The position numbers were made by a program, and so were the translations under genes. The notes beneath the pieces are model-generated. The model did not search any database. It had not been told where the DNA came from and saw only the letters and a program-made list of their open reading frames with translations. A stretch of DNA of 64,000 nt from Qipengyuania sp. S6317L1 (GTDB taxonomy: Bacteria > Pseudomonadota > Alphaproteobacteria > Sphingomonadales > Sphingomonadaceae). Shown here piece by piece: positions 35,021-43,178 of this stretch (its first letter is position 1; every line of letters begins with the position of its first letter). The stretch lies in the NCBI RefSeq assembly GCF_023015615.1, contig NZ_JALKAJ010000005.1, positions 248,001-312,000 on the forward strand, written 5' to 3'.

Positions 35021-35101
35021 AAAAAGAAAATGCGGCAATCTCCCTGCTCCGCCCGACAGACGGTGTCCGCTGGGAATGGGCGAAGAGGTGAGATTGCCGC
35101 A
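35021..35101 (-). terminator. Long hairpin with U-tail, terminator or small RNA
   Basis: TGCGGCAATCTC (35031-35042) and GAGATTGCCGCA (35090-35101) form a perfect 12-bp stem around 47 nt that can pair further (CGCCC/GGGCG, then CAGCGG/CCG-CTG). On the minus strand the stem is followed by TTTTCTTTTT (35030-35021). It lies 50 bp beyond the sterol-desaturase stop and so can terminate that gene, but its length is unusual for a plain terminator. The rest of 34951-35150 holds no gene I can support. Confidence 0.6.
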
Positions 35102-35150
35102 AGTCGGACCGGACCCTGACGAGGATAAGCGCCCGACTGATAAAAAAGGG

Positions 35151-36101
35151 TCAGATAAAAGTCGGATCGACCGCAAAAAGCCAGCCGTTGACCGCCGTGG
35201 TAGCGGCAAGAAGGGCTGTAACCATGACGCCCACCTTCTCGGCGCTGCTGCGCGAGAATTTCCGGAGGGGAAACCCTTCGAAAAGGGGGCGTGCATTATT
35301 GCGAAACTCTTCTTTGTAGCGCGGGTGCTCGGTTCCCATCGCTCGGTCCCAGAAGGTAAAGTAGAACCCGTAATTGTGGCCCGACGAGTGGTGCAGATCG
35401 TGGTGCGTGGTGGTGCTGATCCAGTCTGTCAGCGGATTGTCGACCCAACCTGCGGGGAAAAGCTCGCTGCCCGCATGCGCCATTACATTGCGGATGATCA
35501 TGTGCCACAAAAAGACAAGCACCGCGATGCCTGCATACTGGATGCCAAACAGGCTGGTGACGATAAGGAACAGCGGCAGGTACGCGGCCTCCACCACGGC
35601 TTCCAAAGTCGCAAAGCTGTAGGCAGCCCACGGCGTCGGAGTGCGCGACTTGTGATGGTGAAGATGCGAGATGCGGAACAACGCCCTCGTGTGCATGGCG
35701 CGGTGGATCCAGTAGAAATAAGCATCGTGGACAAGCACGATGAGCGCAAATTGCCACGCGACCGTGAGCATTGGCACTCTCTCCAGTTTGAGCCCGATCA
35801 GCCCGACTTCGCGGCCCATCAAGATCACAAGCGTGACCAAGGCGAACACGATCACGGTACGCATCGAAGAGAGCACTTCGCGGATATAATCGCCCCGAGA
35901 AGCTCTGCGTTTCCTCTGAATGCGCCGTGCCTCGGACCAGCTGCGAAACACCAGCAGGAACAGCGTAAGCGCCCCTGCAGCCATGAGGTAGCGCCCGAGA
36001 TCGAAATAGATCACATCGATAAAATGATCGCCGATGCGGGTGATAGCGTATTCGAGAGTAGAGGCGGCGGGCTCTGGGGTGGCGGTGTCGGAAGAGGTCA
36101 T
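35151..36101 (-). CDS. Sterol desaturase / fatty acid hydroxylase family protein
   Basis: 316-residue diiron membrane enzyme. Eight or more histidines follow the family pattern: HDAYFYWIHRAMH, then SHLHHHKS, then THHDLHHSSGHNYG. Four membrane helices surround them. Members hydroxylate or desaturate sterols, fatty acids, carotenoids or alkylglycerols; here the substrate is unknown. Two ATGs (36104, 36101) are candidates; 36101 has the better distance to GGAG. It lies 105 bp after a membrane AraC regulator gene on the same strand, which may control it. Confidence 0.88.
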   Translation of the reverse strand: MTSSDTATPEPAASTLEYAITRIGDHFIDVIYFDLGRYLMAAGALTLFLLVFRSWSEARRIQRKRRASRGDYIREVLSSMRTVIVFALVTLVILMGREVGLIGLKLERVPMLTVAWQFALIVLVHDAYFYWIHRAMHTRALFRISHLHHHKSRTPTPWAAYSFATLEAVVEAAYLPLFLIVTSLFGIQYAGIAVLVFLWHMIIRNVMAHAGSELFPAGWVDNPLTDWISTTTHHDLHHSSGHNYGFYFTFWDRAMGTEHPRYKEEFRNNARPLFEGFPLRKFSRSSAEKVGVMVTALLAATTAVNGWLFAVDPTFI

Positions 36102-36171
36102 CATTCGGCTCCATCGGGTTTGGGTGCCGTCGGTTTGGATGACTTTGGGCTCAGCGTCCTTAGCGATGCCG

Positions 36172-36199
36172 CAAAAATGGCCTCGATTCTGAAATCGAG
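36172..36199 (-). terminator. Intrinsic terminator after the AraC gene
   Basis: On the minus strand CTCGATT (36199-36193) pairs with AATCGAG (36188-36182) around a 4-nt loop and is followed by GGCCATTTTTGC. It begins 10 bp beyond the stop of the AraC-type gene. It separates that gene from the sterol-desaturase gene, so the two may not form one transcript. Confidence 0.65.
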
Positions 36200-36208
36200 C
36201 CACATTTT

Positions 36209-37300
36209 TCAGTTCTGATCGGCGTCTGAATGCTCTGTCTGAGGCTCTGGTGCTACGAAGGCCCGCTTGCGAAATTCACTTGGAGATGAACCGCTTAGCT
36301 CGCGAAACGCACGGTTGAAGGGAGGTAGCGAATTGTACCCCAGGTCCATAGCAATGGTGAGGATGGGCAAATCGACATTTTCGCTCGATGAGAGCCTTCT
36401 TTGCGCCTCGGCGATACGATAGCCGTTCAGGAAGGCACTGAAATTGCGGTGGCCCAGCCGCTGGTTGATCAAAGCCCGCAACCGGTGTTCGGGCGTCTCA
36501 AGCTGCTCGGCGAGCGCAGCGATGGTGAGGCCCGATGCTCTGTAGGCCCCCTCATCCATCGCGCTGACCAGCCTGTCATGGAGCACCTTCTCGGAAGGTG
36601 ACAGCTCAAGTTCGGGCACCATTTCATTGGGCAGATCGGGACGCTGCTCTTCGCTCGTTTTGGGTAGAAGCTCGCGGTTGGTGCGAAACAGGGTGAGGCT
36701 GGCAAACAGCATGAACACCAAGATCAAGGTCGAATTGATGATCGAGACAATAGGGTGGCGGCTGTCGAGAGGCGAGAGCGGTTCGAGTATTTCAACGAGC
36801 AGGATCTGGCCTGCCTGAAGCGCCACCAGCAACGGGAACCAGAACCGGACGATCCGGCGATCTTCGACCAAATCATCGCCGCGCTCGAAAATCCCGACCC
36901 TTACGAGGTCCGCCACCAGCACCAGCGCCACCACATGCAGCAGCACGAAGCCTGTTTCCCCCACCAGATGGACCAGAAAATTCTGCAGGAACCAGCCCAG
37001 CACCATAAGAGCCGCTGTGATAAGCATGATGCGTTGCTCTGGCTCGCGCTCGAAAAGGCGGCGACCAAAGAGCCATATCCAGAACGGTGTCGAAATCGCA
37101 AAAAGCTCGATCCATGGCGAGGCGGGCCCGCGTTCGGTCATCATCGGGGTATTGAGCAGGTAGCCTACCGATCCCACCAACATCCCGATCAGAGGCACGC
37201 GAACCGAGAGGCGCACTTCGCTTGCCACCACCATGGCGATCAAGGTGAGAGCGCTGCCCAGCGACATGAGCCGGATTAGAAAATCCCAATCATGGATCAT
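36209..37300 (-). CDS. Membrane-bound AraC-type regulator
   Basis: 363 residues: an N-terminal region of about seven hydrophobic helices (residues 8-215) followed by a cytosolic AraC/XylS DNA-binding domain (about 255-345) with TIAALAEQLETPEHRLRALINQ and the second helix-turn-helix ending in GYNSLPPFNRAFRELSGSSPSEFRK. The layout 7TM plus AraC suggests a membrane sensor that regulates directly. Its ATG overlaps the TGA of the upstream dinG-like gene (ATGA), linking it to a helicase operon. Ligand is unknown; the downstream desaturase is a possible target. Confidence 0.87.
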   Translation of the reverse strand: MIHDWDFLIRLMSLGSALTLIAMVVASEVRLSVRVPLIGMLVGSVGYLLNTPMMTERGPASPWIELFAISTPFWIWLFGRRLFEREPEQRIMLITAALMVLGWFLQNFLVHLVGETGFVLLHVVALVLVADLVRVGIFERGDDLVEDRRIVRFWFPLLVALQAGQILLVEILEPLSPLDSRHPIVSIINSTLILVFMLFASLTLFRTNRELLPKTSEEQRPDLPNEMVPELELSPSEKVLHDRLVSAMDEGAYRASGLTIAALAEQLETPEHRLRALINQRLGHRNFSAFLNGYRIAEAQRRLSSSENVDLPILTIAMDLGYNSLPPFNRAFRELSGSSPSEFRKRAFVAPEPQTEHSDADQN

Positions 37301-39969
37301 ACGAAACTATCTGGGATGTTGTCGTTCAGGATTCCAGTGTCTTCGTCGGCGTGTGCGTCATCTTCGCCGATCAGGCCGCCTTTGACCCTCGCCAGTGCTT
37401 CGTCGAGCGTCACCCGCCGCACCATCGTTCCCTTGGGAAACGCGCTGAGCAGTCTTGAGGGAAATGCCGATGAAAGAACCACGAAATGTCCTGCATCATC
37501 CTTGTTACGAATGAGGCGGCCAAATGCCTGAGCAAGTTTTGCGCGGATAATACGGTCGTCATATTTGCTGCCGCCATTGGCCGCGCGGCGCGCCTTGTGA
37601 AGAATGTTGGGGCGCGGCCACGGAACCGCTTCGAGCACAACGCATCTGAGAGAACGTCCCGGTACATCCACACCGTCACGCAGCGCATCGGTGCCGAGCA
37701 AACTCGCTTTAGGGTCGTCCCGAAAAATGTCGACCAGCGTGCCGGTGTCGATGGGGTCAACGTGCTGCGCGTAAATCGGCAGCCCTTCGCGCGCCAGACG
37801 GTCGGCGATGCGACCATGCACAGCGCGCATCCGGCGGATGGCTGTGAATAGGCCAAGGACGCCGCCCTCGCTTGCCTCGATCATCCTCGCATAGGCTCCC
37901 GCGAGCCCGGGAAGGTCGCCTTTCCTCACGTCGGTGACGATCAGGACCTCGGCCCTCTTGGCGTAGTCGAATGGGCTGTCGGCCTGGCTGAGCAGTGGCT
38001 GGCTCTCGATATGCGCGACGCCTGAGCGGGCGATGGCGCTCTGCCATTGCAATTCTTGCGGATCGCCGGTTTCCGTTTCGATCCGGTCGGTTAGAGTTGC
38101 GCTTGTCAGCATTACGCCGTGGGCCGGTTCCAGCACCACCTTGGCAAATGGCTTCATCGGGTCGAGCCACCGCCGGTGGATTGCAACGTCAAACTCGCGC
38201 GCATCAGAGCGGTCAACCGCGAGCCAATCGACAAATTCCGGGTCGGCGGGGCCACCAAGCCGCACCAGCAGCGATTCCCACGCAGTCAACAAATCCACGC
38301 GCCACGAGAGTGAGAACCGCGCCCCTTCAATCCTTGCTCGGCCCTGTCCATCAAGCCAGTCGGGCGGGTCCGCCATAATCGCCTCCAGCCGCGCGCCGAG
38401 TTTCATCAGCGGGATGCGAATTCTGGCAAGTGCTTCGGCAGCGGCATTGGAGGCCTCAATGACTTCTCCGGGCAGACCCGATGCTTCGGTCTCGATCCCG
38501 TATCCAGCCTCCTGCCCCTTTTCATCTCGGGCGTAGGTAACGGTGCGAACAGCCGCCAGAAGCTCCTCGACCGGGCCTAAAGCGGCGTCCTCGTGGAGAC
38601 GTTGCAGCCAGCCATCACCCGGAAGAGCACTTGCTTTCTCGCATGCCTCATCAATCGCTTCACCGCCTTCTTCATCGTAGCTTGCAACGTCGGCCAGCCG
38701 CGCCGAAAGGCCGCGTCTGCGGCCACGGTTCTTGCGCTCTGGCCCGATGATCCAGCGCCTCAGTTCAATCGCCTCCTGGCCTGAGAGCGTGGCGGCAAAA
38801 GTGCTGTCAGCGGCCTCGAAGACATGGTGGCCCTCATCGAAGATAATGCGGGTGGGACGCTGTGCGTGGTCGCGGCCGCGCGCCGCGTTGACCATCACCA
38901 ATGCGTGGTTGGCGATCACCAAATCGGCCTGCGCCGAGTCCCGCGCGGCGCGCTCTATGAAGCATTTTCGGTAATGCGGGCAGCCTGCATAGATACACTC
39001 ACCGCGTTGATCAGTGAGGGCTGCGATCCCGCGTTTACGGAACAGAGTGCCAAGCCATCCGGGCAGGTCGCCACCGATCATATCGCCATCGCGAGTGAAC
39101 GATGCCCAGCGTGCGACCAAATGCGCAAGGATTGCCGGACGTCCGGCAAAACCGCCTTGAAGAGCGTCTTCAAGGTTGAGCAGACACAGATAATTCTCGC
39201 GTCCCTTGCGCACGACGACCGGAGGTGTGCCATCAGCGCGCTTGGCCGGCCAGGCGCGTCTGCTTTCGGTGCGCAACTGCCGCTGCAGGTTCTTGGTGAA
39301 GGTCGATACCCACACGGTCCCGCCAGAGCGCGCCGCCCAAAGTGATGAGGGAGCCAGATACCCCAGTGTTTTGCCAATCCCCGTGGCTGCCTGCGCGAGT
39401 GCCACATGCGGTAATTCCCGGGCGTCGCGGGGGGCAAATATCTTTGCCGCATCCTGCGTGTAAACCTGCTGCCCCTTGCGCTTTTCAGCTTTGTCGCCCG
39501 TAAGTTCGTCCAGCTTGGCGGTCACATCCGCTGGTGGCATTTCGACTTGGCGCGGCGCGCCGCGTTCACCCGCTTCCTCCCATTCCGGAAGCGCGGAGAA
39601 CAGCCATTTCTCGGCCCGATCGGGTCTGGCAATATGCGGCTTCAAAACCTGCGCCCATGGCCAGCGCAACCGTTCCAGAGATTGCAGCGAAGACCAGGCC
39701 CCGGCGCGTTCGAACCACTCCGGGTTCTCGCACTCTTCGACCAGGGCGCCTGCTGCCAATTGCAGAAACTCTGGCACGGCCTCATCGCCCTCTGGCTCAT
39801 CCAGCTCCAAAGCAGAAGCTAACCCTCGCGGGGTCGGTACGCAAAACCGTGCAGGATGCACGAAGGCAAAGAGCTCTAACAGATCAAGCCCCGACAGATC
39901 GGGATAGCCTAGCCGGTTGGCCACCAATGGCGCATTCAGAAGCAGAACGGGTGTGTCGGCCGCGGCCAT
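37297..39969 (-). CDS. DinG/XPD-like ATP-dependent DNA helicase
   Basis: 890-residue superfamily 2 helicase. Walker A is QAATGIGKT (K200), the DEAH-box variant is FDEGHH, and the Fe-S cysteines of XPD/DinG helicases appear in CIYAGCPHYRKC. The final motifs VFRDDPKASLLGTDALRDGVD and EAVPWPRPN are typical of DinG. The first 190 residues are an extension not needed for the helicase core. The start at 39969 is chosen because AAAGGGGGA lies 8 bases upstream; a GTG at 40080 is the alternative. Such helicases unwind D-loops, R-loops and damaged DNA. Confidence 0.9.
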   Translation of the reverse strand: MAAADTPVLLLNAPLVANRLGYPDLSGLDLLELFAFVHPARFCVPTPRGLASALELDEPEGDEAVPEFLQLAAGALVEECENPEWFERAGAWSSLQSLERLRWPWAQVLKPHIARPDRAEKWLFSALPEWEEAGERGAPRQVEMPPADVTAKLDELTGDKAEKRKGQQVYTQDAAKIFAPRDARELPHVALAQAATGIGKTLGYLAPSSLWAARSGGTVWVSTFTKNLQRQLRTESRRAWPAKRADGTPPVVVRKGRENYLCLLNLEDALQGGFAGRPAILAHLVARWASFTRDGDMIGGDLPGWLGTLFRKRGIAALTDQRGECIYAGCPHYRKCFIERAARDSAQADLVIANHALVMVNAARGRDHAQRPTRIIFDEGHHVFEAADSTFAATLSGQEAIELRRWIIGPERKNRGRRRGLSARLADVASYDEEGGEAIDEACEKASALPGDGWLQRLHEDAALGPVEELLAAVRTVTYARDEKGQEAGYGIETEASGLPGEVIEASNAAAEALARIRIPLMKLGARLEAIMADPPDWLDGQGRARIEGARFSLSWRVDLLTAWESLLVRLGGPADPEFVDWLAVDRSDAREFDVAIHRRWLDPMKPFAKVVLEPAHGVMLTSATLTDRIETETGDPQELQWQSAIARSGVAHIESQPLLSQADSPFDYAKRAEVLIVTDVRKGDLPGLAGAYARMIEASEGGVLGLFTAIRRMRAVHGRIADRLAREGLPIYAQHVDPIDTGTLVDIFRDDPKASLLGTDALRDGVDVPGRSLRCVVLEAVPWPRPNILHKARRAANGGSKYDDRIIRAKLAQAFGRLIRNKDDAGHFVVLSSAFPSRLLSAFPKGTMVRRVTLDEALARVKGGLIGEDDAHADEDTGILNDNIPDSFV

Positions 39970-40163
39970 GATCGCGTCCCCCTTTGATGCGGCCTCGGTC
40001 GCACCGGTGCTCGTGCGCAGCCAATTGCCCGAATGGCTGGCATGGAGCGAGGGAAGGGGGAGGGGGGCAGGCTTGCTCACGCGACCCTTGATGGCGCGGC
40101 CTCAATCCAATGTAAACGCATGCGTGCAAGACTATTGTGGCTAGACCTTCCGGAGACCACACG

Positions 40164-40592
40164 ATGCGTTTCAAACTTGTCACTTTGGCTGTCAGCCTGT
40201 CCCTTTGTGCCGCGGCGATGCCGGTTTCGGCCGAGGAGAAAACACCCGCTTCAGTCGAACAGGCCAACGCTCGCATTGCGGCCGTGCAAGCGCATATTGA
40301 TGCCTATCGCTCAGGTGATCTTGATCGCTTCGTTGCGACTTTCGCAAAAGATGCCGAGGTTCACGCTATGGGGATGACCGCCATCGGCCATCGCCAGATC
40401 AAGGAAATCTATCGCATGAATTTTCAGCCCGGATCGCCCGGCCTTCAAATATACGACAACGGTATTGATGGCGATATGATCTGGGTGTCGGCTGGATACG
40501 TCTTCCCTAACGGCGAAGAGATGTGCTGTTCGCTCTCCGAATATCGGGTTGAGGGCGGCAAAATCAGTTTCCTGCGCTCCAACATGGAGTAG
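40164..40592 (+). CDS. Exported SnoaL/NTF2-like protein
   Basis: 142 residues. A cleavable signal peptide is clear: MRFKLVTLAVSLSLCAAAMP followed by VSA-EE. The mature part has the small cone-shaped NTF2-like fold signature: a first helix (AHIDAYRSGDLDRFVATFA), KDAEVHAMGMTAIGHRQIKEIYRMNF and a curved sheet. A steroid-isomerase-like or ligand-binding role in the periplasm is the family expectation. It is divergent from dinG, and an upstream GTG-type start was rejected in favour of the ATG preceded by GGAG. Confidence 0.8.
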   Translation: MRFKLVTLAVSLSLCAAAMPVSAEEKTPASVEQANARIAAVQAHIDAYRSGDLDRFVATFAKDAEVHAMGMTAIGHRQIKEIYRMNFQPGSPGLQIYDNGIDGDMIWVSAGYVFPNGEEMCCSLSEYRVEGGKISFLRSNME

Positions 40593-40700
40593 GCATCAAA
40601 GAACACGCCTGCGTGCCGGAGAAGTGGTTGACCCTCGGGCCAGTATTGACGCTTTTCGCGCTTGTGGGCATTGCGCCGTGGCCCTAAAAGCCGCCGCACT

Positions 40701-42323
40701 ATGACAGACAGCACACTCAACGAAGCCGCCCGTTCGTCCAAAGCCTGGCCATTCCAAGAGGCACAACGCCTTGAAAAACGGGTGAAGGCGAAACGGCTGA
40801 AAACCGGCGCAACCGATAATGAGCCTGTGCTGTTTGAAACCGGATACGGTCCCTCTGGTCTGCCGCATATCGGTACGTTTCAGGAGGTCCTTCGCACAAC
40901 CTTCGTGCGCCGCGCCTATGAGGCGCTGACGGGTGAGCCGACGCGCCTCGTCGCGTTTAGCGATGATATGGACGGCCTTCGCAAGGTACCCGATAACGTC
41001 CCCAATCAGGAAATGCTGGCCGAGCACCTTGGCAAGCCTTTGAGCCGGATTCCTGATCCGTTCGAGAAGTATGAGAGCTTCGCGCATCACAACAACGCGA
41101 TGCTGCGCGAATTCCTCGACCGCTTCGGTTTCGAGTATGAGTTCATCGCCTCATCAAGCCGGTACAATTCGGGCGCGTTTGATGATGCGCTGAAGAACGT
41201 GCTGCGCAATAATCAGGCGATTCTCGACATCATGCTGCCCACGCTTCGCGCGGAGCGCGCCGCGACCTATTCGCCGATCATGCCGATCTCGCCCAAGACG
41301 GGTGTGGTTCTGCAAGTCCCGGTCGAAGTTGTCGATGTTGACGCTGGGATCATTCGCTTCACCGACGAAGACGGCGAAGTGATCGAACAAAGCGCGCTTG
41401 GCGGTCAGTCGAAGCTTCAATGGAAAGTCGACTTTGCCATGCGCTGGGTCGCGCTGGGCGTTGACTATGAGATGTATGGCAAGGATTTGACCGACACTGG
41501 CGTTCAGTCGGGCAAGATCGCGCGCGTCCTTGGCGGCAATAAGCCGGAAGGTCTGATCTACGAGCTGTTCCTCGACGAAAAGGGCGAGAAGATTTCCAAG
41601 TCGAAAGGCAACGGCCTGACGATTGAGCAATGGCTTGAGTATGGGACGGAGGAGAGCCTTGGCTTCTATATCTTCCCTAACCCGAAGAGCGCGAAGCAGC
41701 TTCACACGGGCGTCATTCCGCGTGCGGTCGATGACTATTGGCAGTTCCGTGAGCGCCTCGCCGAGCAACCGCTCGACAAGCAATTGGGCAATCCGGTGTG
41801 GCATTTGCTGCGCGCAAACCACTCGCTTGCGGGCGCCGAAGCCCCGGGGGCTGGAGACACGGTTCCGGTAAGCTTTGGCCTGCTCTTGAACCTCGCAAGC
41901 GTGCTTGGCTCTGAGGCGACGGCAGAAAACCTCGCAGGCTATGTTGAAAGTTACCTAGGCGAGACAGAGAAGAACGCTGACCTTGACCGGATGATCGAAG
42001 CGGCGGTTGCCTACACCCGCGACTTCATCGTGCCCACGCTCAACAAGCGCGGGGCGGTTGGTGGCGAGGTTGAGGCCTTGCGCGAACTCGATGCCAAACT
42101 TGCCGAAGCGGACGCTGATGCGAGCGCAGAAGACTTGCAGACGATGGTGTACGAAATTGGCAAGAACGAAGCGCATGGCTTTGAAAACCTGCGCGATTGG
42201 TTCCGGGCCTTGTACGAAACCCTGCTCGGATCAGAGCAGGGACCGCGCATGGGCAGCTTCATCGCGCTTTACGGTGTTGAGCCCACTCGCAAGCTGATCG
42301 CAGAGGCGCTGGCGAAGGTCTGA
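40701..42323 (+). CDS. lysS: Lysyl-tRNA synthetase, class I
   Basis: 540-residue class I LysRS (LysK), the archaeal and alphaproteobacterial type, unrelated in fold to the class II enzyme of most bacteria. The HIGH-like motif is PSGLPHIGT (51-59) and the KMSKS-like motif is KISKSKG (about 297-303). The start at 40701 is preferred over 40662, which adds residues with no similarity to the family. A TTGACC/TATTGA-rich segment in 40625-40655 may hold its promoter. Confidence 0.94.
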   Translation: MTDSTLNEAARSSKAWPFQEAQRLEKRVKAKRLKTGATDNEPVLFETGYGPSGLPHIGTFQEVLRTTFVRRAYEALTGEPTRLVAFSDDMDGLRKVPDNVPNQEMLAEHLGKPLSRIPDPFEKYESFAHHNNAMLREFLDRFGFEYEFIASSSRYNSGAFDDALKNVLRNNQAILDIMLPTLRAERAATYSPIMPISPKTGVVLQVPVEVVDVDAGIIRFTDEDGEVIEQSALGGQSKLQWKVDFAMRWVALGVDYEMYGKDLTDTGVQSGKIARVLGGNKPEGLIYELFLDEKGEKISKSKGNGLTIEQWLEYGTEESLGFYIFPNPKSAKQLHTGVIPRAVDDYWQFRERLAEQPLDKQLGNPVWHLLRANHSLAGAEAPGAGDTVPVSFGLLLNLASVLGSEATAENLAGYVESYLGETEKNADLDRMIEAAVAYTRDFIVPTLNKRGAVGGEVEALRELDAKLAEADADASAEDLQTMVYEIGKNEAHGFENLRDWFRALYETLLGSEQGPRMGSFIALYGVEPTRKLIAEALAKV

Positions 42324-42375
42324 CCAATGACGCCCTGGCGTCGCAAGGGCGGAGTCGAAGCGAAGCGGAAGCCGT

Positions 42376-42418
42376 CTAGCGAGGACGCAGCCCCGAACGG
42401 GGCTGCGCAAGTCCTAGC
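42376..42418. terminator. Hairpin between convergent lysS and hydroxylase genes
   Basis: GCAGCCCC (42387-42394) and GGGGCTGC (42399-42406) form an 8-bp stem with loop GAAC; outer bases GGAC/GTCC and CTAG/CTAG extend it imperfectly. No T-run follows on either strand, so it is better described as a barrier hairpin between the ends of two converging genes (stops at 42323 and 42422). Confidence 0.5.
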
Positions 42419-42421
42419 GCC

Positions 42422-43090
42422 CTACTTCCACGCCCGCGTGCGATACCATTTGGTGAAGATGTATTTGGCGCCCTTGATGACCGGCGTGCCAGCATGAATT
42501 GTCGCCTCGTTGGGCGAGCCATCAGGTTTGGCGTTGTTCCACAATAGGAGCACGCCGGGCTTGGGCTCCAGCTTGATGCCGATGTCGACGAAGTAGGTCT
42601 CACCGCCCTCTTCAACTTCATTGAGGAATGCCATCGTGGTCCAGCTGCGCTGCCCGCCGCGCTTTCTTTCATCCTCCCAATAGGCCTCCGTGGGATAGAA
42701 CCAGTCGTTGTGCGCCTTGAATTGTTGGCCTGGGAGATAGCGTTGCCCTTGCAGAGCTTCGCCCACTTTCGGGTCGACGCCCATGAGGTCGTCGATCCGC
42801 CGGCTGATCCCTTTGACGAAGCTGTCATGCGGGTCGAGGTCGCCCGAATAACTTGTGCGAAAGCCGGCATCGTAGCCGATTTCATGCAGGCTTGATGGCC
42901 GGGCGGTCGCATCGACCATGGTGCATAACCTTGCGCATTCGGCAGGGGTCAGGAAGTCGCCAACCGCATAAAGGTCGGCCAAGTCGGTTTCGATTTTATA
43001 GACACCCGGATCGGCCTCCAATCGTTCGCGGACCTTCTTGCCCATAATCCGGCAGGCGTCTTGATCGGGAAAATTCTTTGTCTTTGCCAT
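42422..43090 (-). CDS. Prolyl-4-hydroxylase-like 2OG-Fe(II) oxygenase
   Basis: 222 residues with the double-stranded beta-helix pattern of prolyl 4-hydroxylases: iron ligands H127 and D129 (FKAHNDWF) and H199 (ATIHAGTPV), with K209 close to the expected 2-oxoglutarate site (GAKYIFTKWYR). The block YEDERKRGGQ-like YWEDERKRGGQRSWTTM and LNEVEEGGETYFV is typical. A shorter start (43090, MAKTKNFP) is chosen over the first ATG of the frame. Substrate unknown; bacterial members hydroxylate ribosomal or elongation factor residues or exported proteins. Confidence 0.87.
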   Translation of the reverse strand: MAKTKNFPDQDACRIMGKKVRERLEADPGVYKIETDLADLYAVGDFLTPAECARLCTMVDATARPSSLHEIGYDAGFRTSYSGDLDPHDSFVKGISRRIDDLMGVDPKVGEALQGQRYLPGQQFKAHNDWFYPTEAYWEDERKRGGQRSWTTMAFLNEVEEGGETYFVDIGIKLEPKPGVLLLWNNAKPDGSPNEATIHAGTPVIKGAKYIFTKWYRTRAWK

Positions 43091-43120
43091 CACCGCGCGG
43101 GTTAGCACCGGATGAAGGCC

Positions 43121-43158
43121 AAAGAAAACCCCCGGAGGATCGCTCCCCCGAGGGTTTT
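43121..43158 (-). terminator. Terminator of the Arg-rich RcnB-like gene
   Basis: On the minus strand AAAACCC (43158-43152) pairs with GGGTTTT (43131-43125), and an inner CTCC/GGAG pairing continues the stem imperfectly. The tail TTTTCTTT follows directly. It begins 20 bp after the stop codon. Confidence 0.7.
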
Positions 43159-43178
43159 TCGCCAGTCTGCACCCGGCC

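Noticed and set aside
34644-36218. 524-codon plus-strand open frame
   Set aside because: It runs antisense to sixA and the sterol-desaturase gene, whose motifs are clear. The plus-strand translation is a charge-rich mixture without any motif; it is a shadow of high-GC codon bias.
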